Assembly (NCBI RefSeq): GCF_037975245.1 | Contig: NC_092565.1 | Span: forward strand, 5,340,499 to 5,404,498 | DNA length: 64,000 nucleotides | Source: Apostichopus japonicus | Taxonomy: Eukaryota > Echinodermata > Holothuroidea > Aspidochirotida > Stichopodidae | Direction of reading: 5' to 3' | In this document: piece after piece, positions 1 to 11,400 of the stretch | Numbering within the stretch: the stretch's first letter is position 1 | Layout: the number at the start of each line of letters is the position of its first letter | Translations under genes and position numbers: made by a program | The notes under the pieces: generated by a model | What the model saw: the letters and a program-made list of their open reading frames with translations, nothing else | Databases searched by the model: none | Told to the model about the DNA's origin: nothing

Positions 1-515
1 TTGCAAAATTTGCAAATTTCCAACAGGACTTAACTGACAAGAATACATCTCGACAAGATGTCTAACATATCGTAGATATGTCTGGATGATCCAAAACAGT
101 TCCTATCAAAAATACCAAGACAATATACACAAACTCTACTCTTATAAATGCAATGAAAACACTGGCTGTGACTTTCTTACATCCTGCTCAACTTCTGACA
201 ACCAACAAAATCTGTTTTGGTTGTTGTAAAAAGTACTTTGTGAATAGAGAGATATTTCCTAACGTGAACTGATCTAAAGTGAATTTAAGAGGGACAAAAC
301 TACTGCTATTCAACACATGTTTAGTGCATTCCATATTGTCCAATATAAATACATCTGGAAGTTGACATTTCAGTAACTTTAATATAAACCAAGTTACTTG
401 TATCACCATTTTATACATTCAACATAATATATGGGGGGTGGGGAGGGGAGGGGGTTGGGGAGAAAGGGATTGAATATTCGACATCCACTTCAAAGACATT
501 TTGCTAAGATTGTAC

Positions 516-606
516 CTCTGAAAATGTCCTCTGAGAAGGATAAAACGTCTCGGTTATCATTGTTATCATCAGGATGTTGGACGGTGATAGATCAGCAGCA
601 TTTTGA
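516..606 (-). CDS. HPS1: HPS1 coding exon 6
   Basis: Acceptor cttacag|T and donor TCAGAG|gtacaa bound 91 nt whose first base completes the Ser codon of exon 5. It reads NAADLSPSNILMITMITETF then YPSQ, matching the human block ending LVQDLYPSE. Exon 7 was not recognised in the remaining 515 bases. Confidence 0.75.
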
Positions 607-3600
607 CTGTAAGAGAAATCAGAAAAGAGGAATCATGATAAAAACATTTGTCATGTGTATGGACACCAGCTTTCTGAGTTAAGTCAGAGATTTTTCTTCG
701 AAACCAATTGAGAAAACAAAGACATATGAAGGGTTAATGGGTGAGTATAGGGTTGTGGTGGGGGTGGGGGGGCAGATGGTATTAAAAGCAGGGTACTGAT
801 CCCCATTCATCTAAACTTGCCTGCACGCTCAGTTGTCTGCTTCACAGGTGCTGCCAGACATGTTCTTGAGGAGTTTAGCAAAATTTTCCAATTTGTGAGC
901 CTCTTTTTAACAAGCCAGGAAGACCTCAAACTCAAAAGTGAATAATCTTCTTACTCTGGTTTTATTGTGAACTTGTGACAGGTAATAAAGGTCTCTATGC
1001 ATGCCCTTAGTGACTCCTTATTCTCTCTCTGTAGAAAATAATTGACTAGTTACTTGTCTATTTGACAAGAAACAAGCCTAGACATGAATTCCAAGAATAA
1101 TAGGGAGCACCTAATTTATATGGTTCCACATACTCCGTATCTTTTTCATTCTTTCTTCAGGTAAAACCTGTGAACCTGGCGAATACCTGGATATTCAAGA
1201 AAACCAGGATTGCCTACCCTGCGAGGAAGGAACATATTCCCTTGGGGGTTGGGAAAGATTTGACACGTGGGGCACACTCCCTGTTGGACTTTGACGTCGA
1301 TGTGGAGTTAGATGGCTGGTGGGATGACGAAGATGCCAATTGTTCTGGGTGAGACAAAGATGCCAATTGTTGTACCTTCTATACAGGATACCTCCATAAT
1401 TATATCAATAATAGATCTAGGGGCTTCCCCTCTGTATGAACTTCAAGAAACATTCCTCTAACTCTGGTGCTCTATACTCTGGCCTCAATACTTACCTAGA
1501 AAATAGAGCTAAGAGCTTCCCCTTGACAAGAAGCAAAGCATGAACTCTATGTCTGTCCCCAGATGAGGTTAGGGCTTTCTCCAACAATTGGATACAGATG
1601 CCGTTAAGAAACTGGTTCACATTTAGTCTCTCAACAGCCTGTTAGTAAGAAAAACAAGACTTGTGTGAAAAGACAATCTGTAGATGGGTGATGATTGCAC
1701 CTGACTTTAAAAAAAGTAAACAAATCACATGGAGGTAAAATACAAAATTAGATACTAAACCAATAAGATACAAGATACAATGCCAAGTGCTTAAATAAGA
1801 AACAAATCACATGGAGTGAAAGTACAAAATTAGATACTAAACCAATAAGATACAATGCCAAGTGCTTTAATAAATAACAACAACAACAAAAACTTCTTAA
1901 TAACTGCACAAAAAAAAAAAATCTGAAAGACTAATTATATCACAGTTAGTACATTTAAATTATTTTCATGCTTCCTTGACAAACCTCCATTAGGAAGCTC
2001 TGTTCCACATGATATAAATAGACCCATGTGTCCAACATCCTTGTGATAGAATTCCACATTTCAATCTGTATCGCTCTCTCATTGTTACATCGAAGCCTGC
2101 AGAGATGAAAAAGATATGCATCAATCCACTCAGAGGTATTCGTGGGAGAGAAAAATCAAATAATAAAAATCATAAAATGTTGTTGCTCTATTTGATATGA
2201 TAACCAAACTTATGAAATATGAAACATCAGAGGGTTAGAATTGCAATTTTTAAAGTTTGTTCCCATCAATAGTCCATCATTTGAGAGTCTTGCAATAAGC
2301 GTAAAAGTGCATTGTAAAAAGTCTGTCCCTTAAAAAAGACTGACTTTTATGTTTCTTTTCAAGAAATAACATTATTCAGAATCATGCAATGGATTATGTT
2401 TGACATCATTTGGCATATCTTTTAGAAACTTCCTGACATTTGTTGAGTCATGTTTATCCCTATTTTGTTTGTTTGTTATAGTTCCAAATCCCCCTGCATA
2501 CTTTTCACATAAATAATTACAACACATAGTAACCTTCCCCCCCCCTTCCCCTCCTCCACCCCCACTGACTAAATCAATCCCTGTTCCCCCATGATATAAC
2601 CATTTACTTACCCCTCTGGGTTTGGACCAAAGAGAAATGCTATCATCCTTTGCAATATAAAGATTTTATGCAGGAGGAATTGTTCCTTTTCTGTTCCATC
2701 TCCATTTATAGCTACGAAAATGTGATCGTTATACTGTATTTGGAGAAAAATGAGACCAATTTTGCGAGTATGAATTGGTTCAAAGTACAAATTAAATTCC
2801 ACCAGATGTATCATTATGATGAGTACTGCAGTACAAATGAGTGGAGACAAAGATCAATATAAAACCTAAATGAAAAAATAAATATTCCGTCCATCCATTT
2901 TTTTTGTGGAATGCTTTATTATGAAACATTATTATATCAATTGTTCCTGCATGTACCATTGGCTTTATAGGTTTTATGCTATTATTTAGTCAATCACTTG
3001 CAGTTTTTTATTTATTTTATGTATCTTTACTTTATATGATATTTCTACAATTTAATCGCTTTCTTGTATAAAGACAGCAGACTTGCTATCTCTAACAAAC
3101 ATGATCATTGATCATAAATGATATAACAGCAGATTTGTGGTTGGCAGGGCTTTAATAGTTTTATGGATGCTTCCTAGTTAATATCCTTGACTGCTATTCT
3201 ATGATTTGCAAAGTAGCAAAGTTATCAATCTTTAAACTGGAAAGTGTGACTGCATTCTCTCGCTTCTAAAAACAAAGAAAGAAAGAACTTTATCTTTCCT
3301 ACCACATGAAGGATAGATCTGCCTGTGCTTCACATGGAATCTGATTGCAAAACCAGCCTTACAATAGGTATTCAGAAATATTGCCAAACTTTGACCATAC
3401 CCAGAGAAAATTATAAAGATTTTTCGGGAAATAGTCGAATAAATCTCTGACCTGTCTTATAACGATGATGCTTCCATCTTCAGCCTGGAGTGACTGATAT
3501 GGACAATTGAGCATGGATGACAGAGCTTGCTGAGAGGCGATCAGAGATTGGAAGTATTGAACCAAGATGTTGAGGTCCACTTGATTATAGGCTGACAGAT

Positions 3601-4370
3601 TCCCTTCCTGTAGAAATAAACAGAGACAAAATTCAGGTGATAAAAGCAGAATAAATAACCTATAGAAAATGGATAAATTTATCACTTCATACAAAAAATA
3701 ACTATGAAATACTTTCTTGCTAGTAAATTAACGTACACAGGATATTATGAAGGCAAAGTTTCTCATATAGCAGCCATGAACGGTATTAATATTACATGAA
3801 GGCATAAATTGTAAAGTCTTTGGAAACATTAAGCTCCTTTTAGAATACTTAGTTCAAGTCACCATATAATCTATAAAGATTTTATATATTGCTTTATGAG
3901 TTAAGAATGCTTAAATTTTCTGAAAGTATTTAACAGTGTCTTATTAATCCCCAAGTTACCCAAATAATGGGCATGCAATAAGTTAAATGTTCCAGTGAAT
4001 AAATGTGCTTCTTGGGTGGCAATAAAAGTATCTCAAACTTTGATTATTAGTCACCAGAGTCTTGGGGTATTTTTAAAGGCATATTTTGGGTCAAAATACT
4101 GATGTCCCATACTCAACTTTGAGTGAGATATGATGTTAGGCTATGATATTAACTCAGCTAAATCAGTTAGGTATGATATTAACTCAGTTAGCTAAATCAG
4201 TTAGCTATATTAGCTATGACATTAACTCTGTTAGCTGTGATGCATTGACTCACCTGTTGCCATCCACTTTGTTTGGCTTTCTTGTTAATGTTGTTACAAA
4301 ATTCCTCATCTCCAGAAAAGTAAGCAATATCAGGAAGATTCGGATTGCAGACGACTACTAAGGCACGCAT
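516..4370 (-). CDS. HPS1: HPS1 (BLOC-3 subunit), N-terminal six coding exons
   Basis: HPS1 pairs with HPS4 to form BLOC-3, the exchange factor for RAB32/RAB38 in biogenesis of lysosome-related organelles (family knowledge). Six minus-strand segments, each flanked by AG and GT, join in frame: 4254-4370, 3452-3607, 2612-2733, 1985-2096, 1496-1638 and 516-606, 741 nt or 247 codons. The translation follows the human N-terminus: an opening strand MRALVVV, a FVAINGDGTE segment at about residues 97-106 matching the longin-domain FIAINGDHTE, a Trp-rich helix, then an ALLLVKGKLLALFS stretch and FYPSQ. Human HPS1 is about 700 residues, so roughly the last two thirds lie off the left edge or in exons not recognised below 516. 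The start at 4370 fits the human start; an in-frame Met six codons earlier (4388) is the alternative. Promoter and 5' UTR were not identified. The gene is divergent from CACUL1. Confidence 0.85.
1161..1348 (+). pseudogene. ELAPOR1/2-like exon fragment with a frameshift, antisense in HPS1 intron 5
   Basis: The plus strand has a good acceptor (ctttcttcag at 1151-1160) and donor (GG|gtgaga at 1349). From 1163 one frame reads KTCEPGEYLDI, a C-x2-C turn and GTYSLGGWERFDTWGTLPVG before TGA at 1292. From about 1287 the +1 frame continues DFDVDVELDGWWDDEDANCSG to the donor. Together they match the ELAPOR1/2 (KIAA1324/EIG121) family block with SLGxGxRFDxWDxLPxGF followed by MELD...NC, but the frame changes in the middle, equal to one extra or two missing bases. 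ELAPORs are type I membrane proteins with cysteine-rich ectodomains linked to endosome, lysosome and autophagy biology. No other ELAPOR exon was recognised nearby, and the segment lies antisense inside an HPS1 intron. A duplicated relic exon is the simplest reading; a consensus base error in a real exon is the alternative. Confidence 0.6.
1496..1638 (-). CDS. HPS1: HPS1 coding exon 5
   Basis: Acceptor actaacag|GCT and donor TCTAG|gtaagt bound 143 nt. The translation begins AVERLNVNQFLNGICIQLLE and contains HALLLVKGKLLALFS, matching human ALERL...HAFLLVHSKLLAFYS. Phase 0 in, phase 2 out. Confidence 0.85.
1716..1880. repeat. Two-copy tandem repeat, ~80 bp unit, in HPS1 intron 4
   Basis: AACAAATCACATGGAG followed by ACAAAATTAGATACTAAACC and ATGCCAAGTGCTT occurs twice, from about 1723 and about 1802, with a small internal difference (an extra AAGATAC). 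It fills most of the intron between exons 5 and 4. Confidence 0.85.
1985..2096 (-). CDS. HPS1: HPS1 coding exon 4
   Basis: Acceptor ctctgcag|G and donor GAG|gtttgt bound 112 nt. The first G completes the Gly codon of exon 3; the rest reads with W, EQ and a following hydrophobic pair spaced as in human HPS1 (MWNSIT..., HVEQSFLME). It is too short and split in phase to appear as an open frame starting with Met. Confidence 0.78.
2529..2572. repeat. C-rich pyrimidine tract
   Basis: Runs of C (CCTTCCCCCCCCCCTTCCCC and following) in HPS1 intron 3, 40 bp downstream of the exon 3 donor in the direction of transcription; the transcript strand is G-rich here. Confidence 0.8.
2612..2733 (-). CDS. HPS1: HPS1 coding exon 3
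   Basis: Acceptor aatacag|TAT and donor GAGG|gtaagt bound 122 nt. It encodes YNDHIFVAINGDGTEKEQ and following residues, the best-conserved stretch of the gene here. It ends two bases into a Gly codon completed by exon 4. Confidence 0.88.
3452..3607 (-). CDS. HPS1: HPS1 coding exon 2
   Basis: Acceptor tctacag|GAAGG and donor CAG|gtcaga bound 52 codons in phase 0 at both ends. The tail (SLQAEDGSIIVIRQ) aligns with the human segment carrying TENGNFLYVLHLF. Confidence 0.8.
4139..4240. repeat. Degenerate short tandem repeats beside the HPS1 exon 1 donor
   Basis: TATGATATTAACTCAG and GCTAAATCAGTTAG recur several times within about 100 bp, ending 14 bp from the exon 1 boundary. The motifs are mutually related and imperfect. 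Confidence 0.7.
4254..4370 (-). CDS. HPS1: HPS1 coding exon 1
   Basis: Encodes 39 residues from MRALVVV to SGWQQ and ends CAG|gtgagt in phase 0. It is the first strand-helix of the N-terminal longin-like domain. Short TTAGCT-type repeats lie directly downstream in intron 1. Confidence 0.8.
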
Positions 4371-4836
4371 GTCTGTATCGATAAACAAAAAGAAACTGGA
4401 TTGGCCTAGGAAATGTAAGCTCTTAATAAACTAGAAGCAAATTTACGTCCATTTCTGTAAACTGTATGATTTTGCGACAAGTTCCATAGAGCACATAGTT
4501 GCAAACGTATAGAATTAAATAGTACAATTTCGATACAGTTTTGGATAAGAGGCTGGGGGAAAAGATCATACAAACATTATGATGGTGTGCTTGTTTGCAC
4601 AGTGGTAAAATAGTTTGCGTATAAATGCGTATAAGTACATTTTTAAGTTTATGTTTAACTGTAGGGTTTCGTTGAACATTGGTTGTCTATTTTTCTTGGA
4701 TTCCCTTGGTAACTGAATAATGTGAATCATTTTCTTATTCACCGACAGCCAGAGGAATAGTGCAAGCCCTGCAGCGCTAGTCCAGGTTAATCTGGCTGAT
4801 GGTGAAATAAGCTAATACATTCAAATTTTTTACAAA

Positions 4837-5114
4837 GTGGCTATTCTTACGACTGTTCGTAAGAATAATTTCCGATTACGCATGCGCAGTTGCTATTTTT
4901 ATGACAGGAGTACTATTTTTTACGACCAGGAGTAACAATAATTTCCGGTTAGGGTTAGTGTTAGGGTTAGGATTGGGGTTTAGGGTTAAAGTTAGGGTTA
5001 GGGCTACCCCTACTACACGCGCAGTTGCTTTATTTACTTTGCTGCGCTTGAATTCGCCTTTGTCGTAAGAATAGTTTATAAATAATTGTTACGACTAGTC
5101 GTAAGAATAGCCAC
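4837..5114. mobile_element. MITE-like inverted-repeat element with telomere-like core
   Basis: The left end GTGGCTATTCTTACGACT at 4837 is matched in inverted orientation by the right end finishing at 5114, and pairing continues with few mismatches for over 30 bp. AATTTTTTA occurs at 4824-4832 and 5119-5127, a possible 9-bp target duplication if the ends extend a few bases, though the word is AT-rich. Between the ends (about 4947-5005) lie several TTAGGG units with degenerate neighbours (TTAGTG, TTAGGA, TTTAGGG, TTAAAG). There is no open frame, so it would be non-autonomous. It sits about 470 bp upstream of the HPS1 start codon. Confidence 0.75.
4947..5005 (+). repeat. Interstitial telomere-like (TTAGGG) repeats
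   Basis: GGTTAGGGTTAGTGTTAGGG and following bases contain about nine units, roughly half exact TTAGGG and the others one or two bases off. They lie inside the inverted-repeat element, not at a chromosome end. Confidence 0.85.
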
Positions 5115-6499
5115 GGCCAATTTTTTAACGTGCAGTTGGATGTGTAATGACTCAATGAGGGTACTGTCACTTTTTTCATCTTGTCAAATGAAGAGCATGA
5201 CATATTTCAATTATAGTACTGGCCTAAAATTTAGCGTCATATTCATAGCGCAACTGCTTACACTAACGTAGTTCATACCTGCATCCAGTCACATGAACGT
5301 TCACCAAATTTCTTGTACTTTTGCAGGTTAGCTTAACAAAATCAAAGCCAATATTTTGTACTGGTCAAGTATTCGAAGTTACCAGAACTAAAGTAACGAG
5401 CTGCATCATTTCTAAGCAACTCTCACTGATTTATTGGCAAGGTCTTAGAATATTATGGGTAGTTCCGATCCCACCTCAAGATATATTTTGGTAGATCGTT
5501 GATTGCGCAACATATAATCACGGATTTGAGAGTTCAAACAAAGGTCACTGTTGTTGTTATTCTTGGATAGACACCAGCCTAACTGACTCGATTACCACTG
5601 TAGCATATTTTTGAGATCAAACATGTGATATCTTTTTAACCACTTTCGAACTCAAAACCCATCGATTACGTAAAGTTTTCATCATCCGAAAGCGATGCCT
5701 ACCGATAGCGGATATGCTTTGTTCTATCTGCTGACATTGTGTGGCGGAAATTGGTATAACGTTAGGCATACTGCCAACTTCAAGCTAACGTCCTAATTTA
5801 ACCTACTGTACGATATAATGCTCACTTCCTACGTTAGGCCTATTGTTAGGCCAAATTATCAAGCACACTCTGTATATGCTGTAAATATCACAAACTTATT
5901 ACTAATTCATGCTAGATTAGTTTTAGACGTGAAGCTCCCACTAAGTAATGTCACTTCAATTCAATCATACTCAGAAGGCTAGCAAAGTTAGTAAGGCCTA
6001 ATGGACCTAGCAATAGTATAGTAAAGGCTTCATAATTGACGCACCCCCGTAATTGACGCACCTTCAATTATTACTAGCAACGATACAGCAGGCCACCTAA
6101 ACTTTTTGTAGTCAAGCAGAATTACATATTTCATGAGTTTGAATCCATTTCAGCTATTTGCTGACCAAATTGTGGTACTTTTTACGTTTTTAACACCCTC
6201 CCCCCAGTTTTGCACGTTTTTTGGCCATTTGGAAATCTTACATCCTAAAAATAACCAACATTACCTCAATATGATAACACTACTCTCTGGGACCTGATCT
6301 GTCGGAGCTTAGAGGCTCAGAGCATAGCAAACAGCATCTAAAGTCAATGGATGTATACTAAGGCTTACACTACAGTTAGCTTATCGACTAATGTGTCAAT
6401 TTAGGGGTATGAAAGAACTTGACACGGCAGACATTTTGTGGTCAAATTCTGCTCAATTGTACGGTGCATAAGCAAGGTGGGTATTTGGGAAAACAAGTT

Positions 6500-6600
6500 G
6501 GTAAGCATTTTTTTAATTTTTTGATGAAATGTGCTTACCAACATGAGCCAAGATTTCTCAGTTGGTAAGCACAATTCATGAATCGGTAAGCACAGCACAA
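6500..6600. repeat. Inverted and direct copies of GTTGGTAAGCA
   Basis: GTTGGTAAGCA, its reverse complement TGCTTACCAAC and a further direct GTTGGTAAGCAC occur within 100 bp, with a related CGGTAAGCACAG after them. They could fold into a hairpin. Confidence 0.6.
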
Positions 6601-7475
6601 TGACCTGAACGCTGTTATCCTTTTGTGAAAACTTCCTGATTCGCGGCACAAGTGTACTTTATATCGAGCCGACAGCGGCGGCGCAGATAATCCAGTCAAT
6701 GCATGTTCGATCGAAATAATTACAATCCCTGTCCATCACGTTGAACTCTCCGACCAGACAATACCGGGTCGAATACTCGACTTGGTATTAGTTATTCAAA
6801 TACATGATCAAAGGAAATGTATCGACTGGAGATTGTAAAAAAACTCTGAAAATCAGTACAGAAATTACCAATTGTGTACGAAAAGTAAGTTCGGTCCTTT
6901 CAAGTTTTACGAAAGATCCAGCAAAACACTTTCGAAAAATTCACGCAAAACTGGCATATCGTGCTACATGCAACTAATGTCATGTAAACAAGGCTATAGT
7001 ACACCCATTTATGAATAAACCGTATGACCACATCTGGTGTTAAGCGGGGAGGAAAAGAAAGTATTTTCTAGAATTTCCAAAAATATGGAAAAAATAATGC
7101 CCTACCATAGTTAAGTGTATAGCAAATAGCCTAACCACCTCGTCTGTTACGGATCTCACGTAACTACAAAAACACAACTAATTGTATTTTGCGAACTTGA
7201 TGTTTTCTACAAGAACATAGAAATAATTTTAAGCATTAGTTAATCATGCCGTGTGGCCTAAAACATATTTTATTACAAGGTTTACTTTCATAAAGATGGC
7301 CATAGCTTGATATCTTGTGCTGCGTGTATGAACCGTGCCTCGTGTATCATGGGGAATACTCCATGAAACGTTTCTTGGAAACGTGCCAAAAATGTTAACA
7401 AACAGGTGTTAGACAGGGGATGAGCGCACAGTTGTTTGGCAGGGTACCTGGGAAAATTCTGAGCACATGTACAGT

Positions 7476-7514
7476 ATGAACTACGCAATTGCCTTCGGCA
7501 ATTGCGTAGTTCAT
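7476..7514. repeat. Perfect hairpin, 18-bp arms and 3-nt loop
   Basis: ATGAACTACGCAATTGCC, then TTC, then the exact reverse complement. It lies inside the candidate inverted-repeat element of the HPS1-CACUL1 spacer. No pairing mismatch was found on hand checking. Confidence 0.9.
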
Positions 7515-8322
7515 GTGTGAAGTTGGAATAATTTGCGATGCATACACAGTTAGTCGTAGGTATGTGACGGTCCAGGCACGATCGGTGAGCTAGCAGCCAG
7601 CCGTGCACGGCCTGTTCGTTGGTGCTTTTTGCTAGCTGCGCGACAAATTAATCCTCCGTAACTTAGAAGCAGATTGCAGATAAGCCTACTACAGTCCGAT
7701 GCAGTCACTTACGGTCAGAATTTTTGGTACGCTCATTACAAGGGTGTGTAGTACTAGGCCCATTTGATTTTCTTCTTTTGGTAAGCGATATTTTCATTCC
7801 AGTACGCTAGCGTACCGGCGTACCGTAAAATTCCCACCCTGTGCATAAGCATAGAACCTTAAATATTTTGAGATCATAACATTTCTGAGGAACTACACAT
7901 ATGAAAAACACATACAGTTGAGTGATTTGGATATTTCCTTGATAGACATCGTTGATCAAATCCTTAAGTGCGTCAATTATGAGCCCACCATGCTACTAGT
8001 AGTAGTTTTTAAGTGTGTGGACCATATCTTTATAATACATAAATGAACAGGTCTAATAACGAGATTAAGTACCCACCTGGCCATTAAGAACTGAGGTGAA
8101 TAATATAGGGTGGCATAGCGATTATCTTAACGTTAACTGGTAACATACAGAGCATATAATTTATCTGGTTTGTAAGATGCACAGTGCAATTGATATTTGT
8201 GTCTAGAATCTTAGTATCTGAGTTATTTCAAATTGCTACAAAAGATGTTAACACTAAATTGACACATGTGCCACCGTTCAATATAAGAAATCAAGGAAGG
8301 ATTTTAAATTTTGTTTTTTTAG

Positions 8323-8467
8323 ATTCTGTAAACAAGAGCAGTATGGATAAATTTAGTGAAGAGGACTATAGGAAACAGCTGTGGCCTCCTTTAGAAGAAG
8401 CTGTTAAAATGCTGTTAGTTCAGCAACCTGGAGTTTACTTGAAGATATCATATGAAGAAATGTACAG
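8323..8467 (+). CDS. CACUL1: CACUL1 exon with first visible Met
   Basis: Acceptor gtttttttag|AT and donor TACAG|gtaaaa. Coding from Met 8343 (MDKFSEEDYRKQLWPPLEEA); codons before it are also open (DSVNKSS). Phase 2 out, so the Arg codon is split. Confidence 0.88.
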
Positions 8468-11400
8468 GTAAAAAGCACCAGCTTAAGTGTATAATATTGG
8501 AATGAGATGATTTAAGGTCACCTCTTTGATAGTTTGCATATCTTTGTTGTAACAGGAACCTATATATACCTACTTCCTGTGTTTTAAATATAAAACATAC
8601 CAGAGGATTGATTACCTTGCAGTATAGTCACTTGTGCCGGGAACAGATAAATGGTTCAAAGTATTAATATGCAGATGTTCTTAATTATATCATGATTTAG
8701 CTTCATTGATCACATGTAAATTTATGTTTGATAAAACTGGATATAGAATTGTTTTATGAGCATTTTAAAATTTTCTTTCTTATTTTCCTGACACTGCATT
8801 TTTAAGACAGTAAAATGAAGGTCTTAGTATTTGGTATTCTTTGTAATTTTTTTATTTACATATATTTATACATATATATTATATATGTTTCTTCCTTTAC
8901 ACAGGCATGTTTATACCAGTGTGTGCAATCAACACTCAGCTTTAATCTATGCAGATTTATTGAGTCTTCTATGTGAGCAGCTGGCAAAGTTCAGTGATGA
9001 CTTGGAGGTAACAATTGGCTATTTATTCTTCAAGAAATCATCATATATGTGTCCAAAAGTACTTTATACCATCTCAAAATTGTTAATCAACAACAAAAAG
9101 AATTGCAAATAAGATTGATATTAATAAAAGATTTCCTATTGGTGAGTGGGTGACAAGTATTTCAATAATTTTAAGCCAATAGAGATTCCCTCATAGTACA
9201 GCTGAATACACTGTTATAAGTATATAACTGGATGTACCTGTACTCAACCAGTTATTCTGTAGTAAATTTTATATATAGTGACATTGACTTTTGAGTTAAT
9301 ATGCTCTTCCCCTGGCCAGTCTAGCTGTCTCCTCCATAGTAGTACATGGCATCACTGAAAGCATTGAGTTGCAGAGCTCTCCATACAGCAGTTTTACTGC
9401 TCAAAGAGTATTTAATATTCTTTAGTGTGTCGGCTGCTCCAAATGCGGTGACTTGTGTAATATGTTAACCATTCGTTAATACTGTACAGTATATCATCTG
9501 TTCAGTGTTGCTACATGTTAGATATTTCAGTTTAGATGGACAATCGCATTGCTGTTTTGGCTACGTGTTCCATGTAATGGCTGCAGGTATTCAGTCTTAG
9601 CATGCCACTGCACTGGTAGACAACTGACAGAACGCTCCTATAGACTAGCCTCTGTAATGTGCAGCATGTTAGATGCATAGCAGTACCTGGAGGGTTAAGT
9701 TGGATTGCAGCATTATATGTTTCACTGTACATAGCATGCTGGCTGGTCTAAAGACTCAGCATGTGTGTTTATGTAATCTAGTAGGCAGCACATCCTTAGC
9801 TGTATTGCAGCATGTCAGGTACTCAGCAGCACCCGTACGTTAAGCAGACCGTAGGATGACTGTTAGCAGTATGATGGCTGGTCCGTAGTTGTTCCATGCT
9901 GACTGTTCTAGTGGACAGCTGCCTGATCTCTCATACACTTGCTGTGTTGCAGCAATGTTAAGTGCACAGCAGTACTTACTTGCAGGTTGGTTAGATTGCA
10001 AACTTCCTTTGCATTGTGACATGGTGGCTGATCTGTAGTTATAGCATGCTGGCTGCTCTAACTTACTCTGTGTTTTAGACAGTAACTTGTTTTACAGAGT
10101 TTTACATGCTGCTGAGTTGGGTTTGCTAGTGTTTGATATGATTGCTACTCTTTAGCAGACTTACTGCTCTCTAGTCTGACAGCTGCTCTCTATTGTGACA
10201 GCTGCTGCATGGTGACAGTTGTGACTATTGTAGCTTCTAAGTATTATGCCTCCCATTGATTCACATCCCTACCCTCTTTTTTCCATGTCAATTTCAGACG
10301 TTAACCGGTGCGAACTTAGTGGAAAACTTTCACACAGGACTGAAACGATTTACTCAAGCCATTGGTTGTATTGTACCCATTTTTGCATATCTGGTAAGCA
10401 TATGTCCCTGCTGGTTTTTTCTCCTTCTTTTTCTTTGGTATATTTATATAAATATGTGGTTTCTGTAAAAGAAAAAATAATAATAATAATAAAAAAAATA
10501 ATGCAAAAATAATGCTACTATTTTGTATGTATTGTGTTGAATTATGCAAGCATATTATGCCTTAAACGGTCCCTTCAGTTTGCTACATTTTAGCATTTTA
10601 TTAAGTTTTACAAGTTTGTTTCATGTAGTCCGAACAGTGACCCTAGTATGGTTAAGTATTCATTCTAGTTCAGTAAGTTTTTTCTTATTTTAATAATCTC
10701 CAATTAATTTAAAATGATCAAATAAGTTATTGATAGTTCATTTTCAACCCTCTCTTGAAAGTAGCACAGTAGATTTTTCATGGAAATTACTACTTAGAAC
10801 CTTAATTTCTTTGGTGAAGACACAAAATTGTTTCCACCATTCTCGTTACTAAAATGTTGAAATTCTGTTTTTTACCTTGTGCTAATTTATTAAGTTTAGT
10901 TTTATCTTCTTTTGTCATCCAGAATAGAACCTACGTGACGTTACAGAGAAAGTCGGATTTGAAGAGAGAGCTCTCCGCCATACTTAACACCACCATCGTG
11001 GAGAAGCATGTCCACAGAGTTTTAAGTAAGGAGGAATGATTATTTTAATATTCTCATCACAATAAACAGTGATCGATAGGAACAAGTTAGCTCTTTGATA
11101 GATATGATTGAAAAATGTAGTAATTCTGATAGACTTTTAGTTTTAATAGGAATTAAAACACAATTTTCATATGCTGGTTCGTCAGCGATGTCACAGGTGA
11201 TCGCTTGAGTTCACTTGTTAAAATTAATACATAAACAATGTCAGCAAAGGAAAATGCTCCAAGGCTGGCTGAGTTTCCCAATTTTTTCCTCTTTATTTGA
11301 TGACTTTTGAATGTTTACCTTTAATGTTCCCATTTGAATGAAAAGAGCCCCCCAAAAAGAAAGAACCAGCTTCCTTCTAAGCTGCAAGCAGTTTATCATG

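Larger units (their letters stand above)
6031..7981. mobile_element. Candidate terminal-inverted-repeat element, ~1.95 kb
   Basis: CATAATTGACGCAC at 6031-6044 is matched exactly by its reverse complement at 7968-7981, and a GGCT outside each arm extends the pairing with a one-base gap. AATTGACGCACC is repeated once more just inside the left end (6050-6061). No transposase frame and no clear target duplication were found, so this may be a non-autonomous element or two independent ends of one family. Confidence 0.45.
4371..8322. other. Spacer between divergent HPS1 and CACUL1
   Basis: Both genes point away from this 4 kb interval, so it should hold both promoters and any 5' untranslated exons, but I could not place a TATA box, CpG island or first exon. 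The CACUL1 exon at 8323 starts with an acceptor, so at least one upstream exon must exist. The rest is the two inverted-repeat elements and plain AT-rich sequence. Confidence 0.6.

Noticed and set aside
188-418. Minus-strand frame of 76 codons, considered as HPS1 exon 7
   Set aside because: A VFILDNMECTK segment vaguely recalls the human IFLDANVKES region, but no acceptor in the right phase gives a convincing continuation.
7476-7514. Helitron 3' hairpin
   Set aside because: No CTRR terminus follows within the usual short distance and no Helitron 5' TC end was seen.
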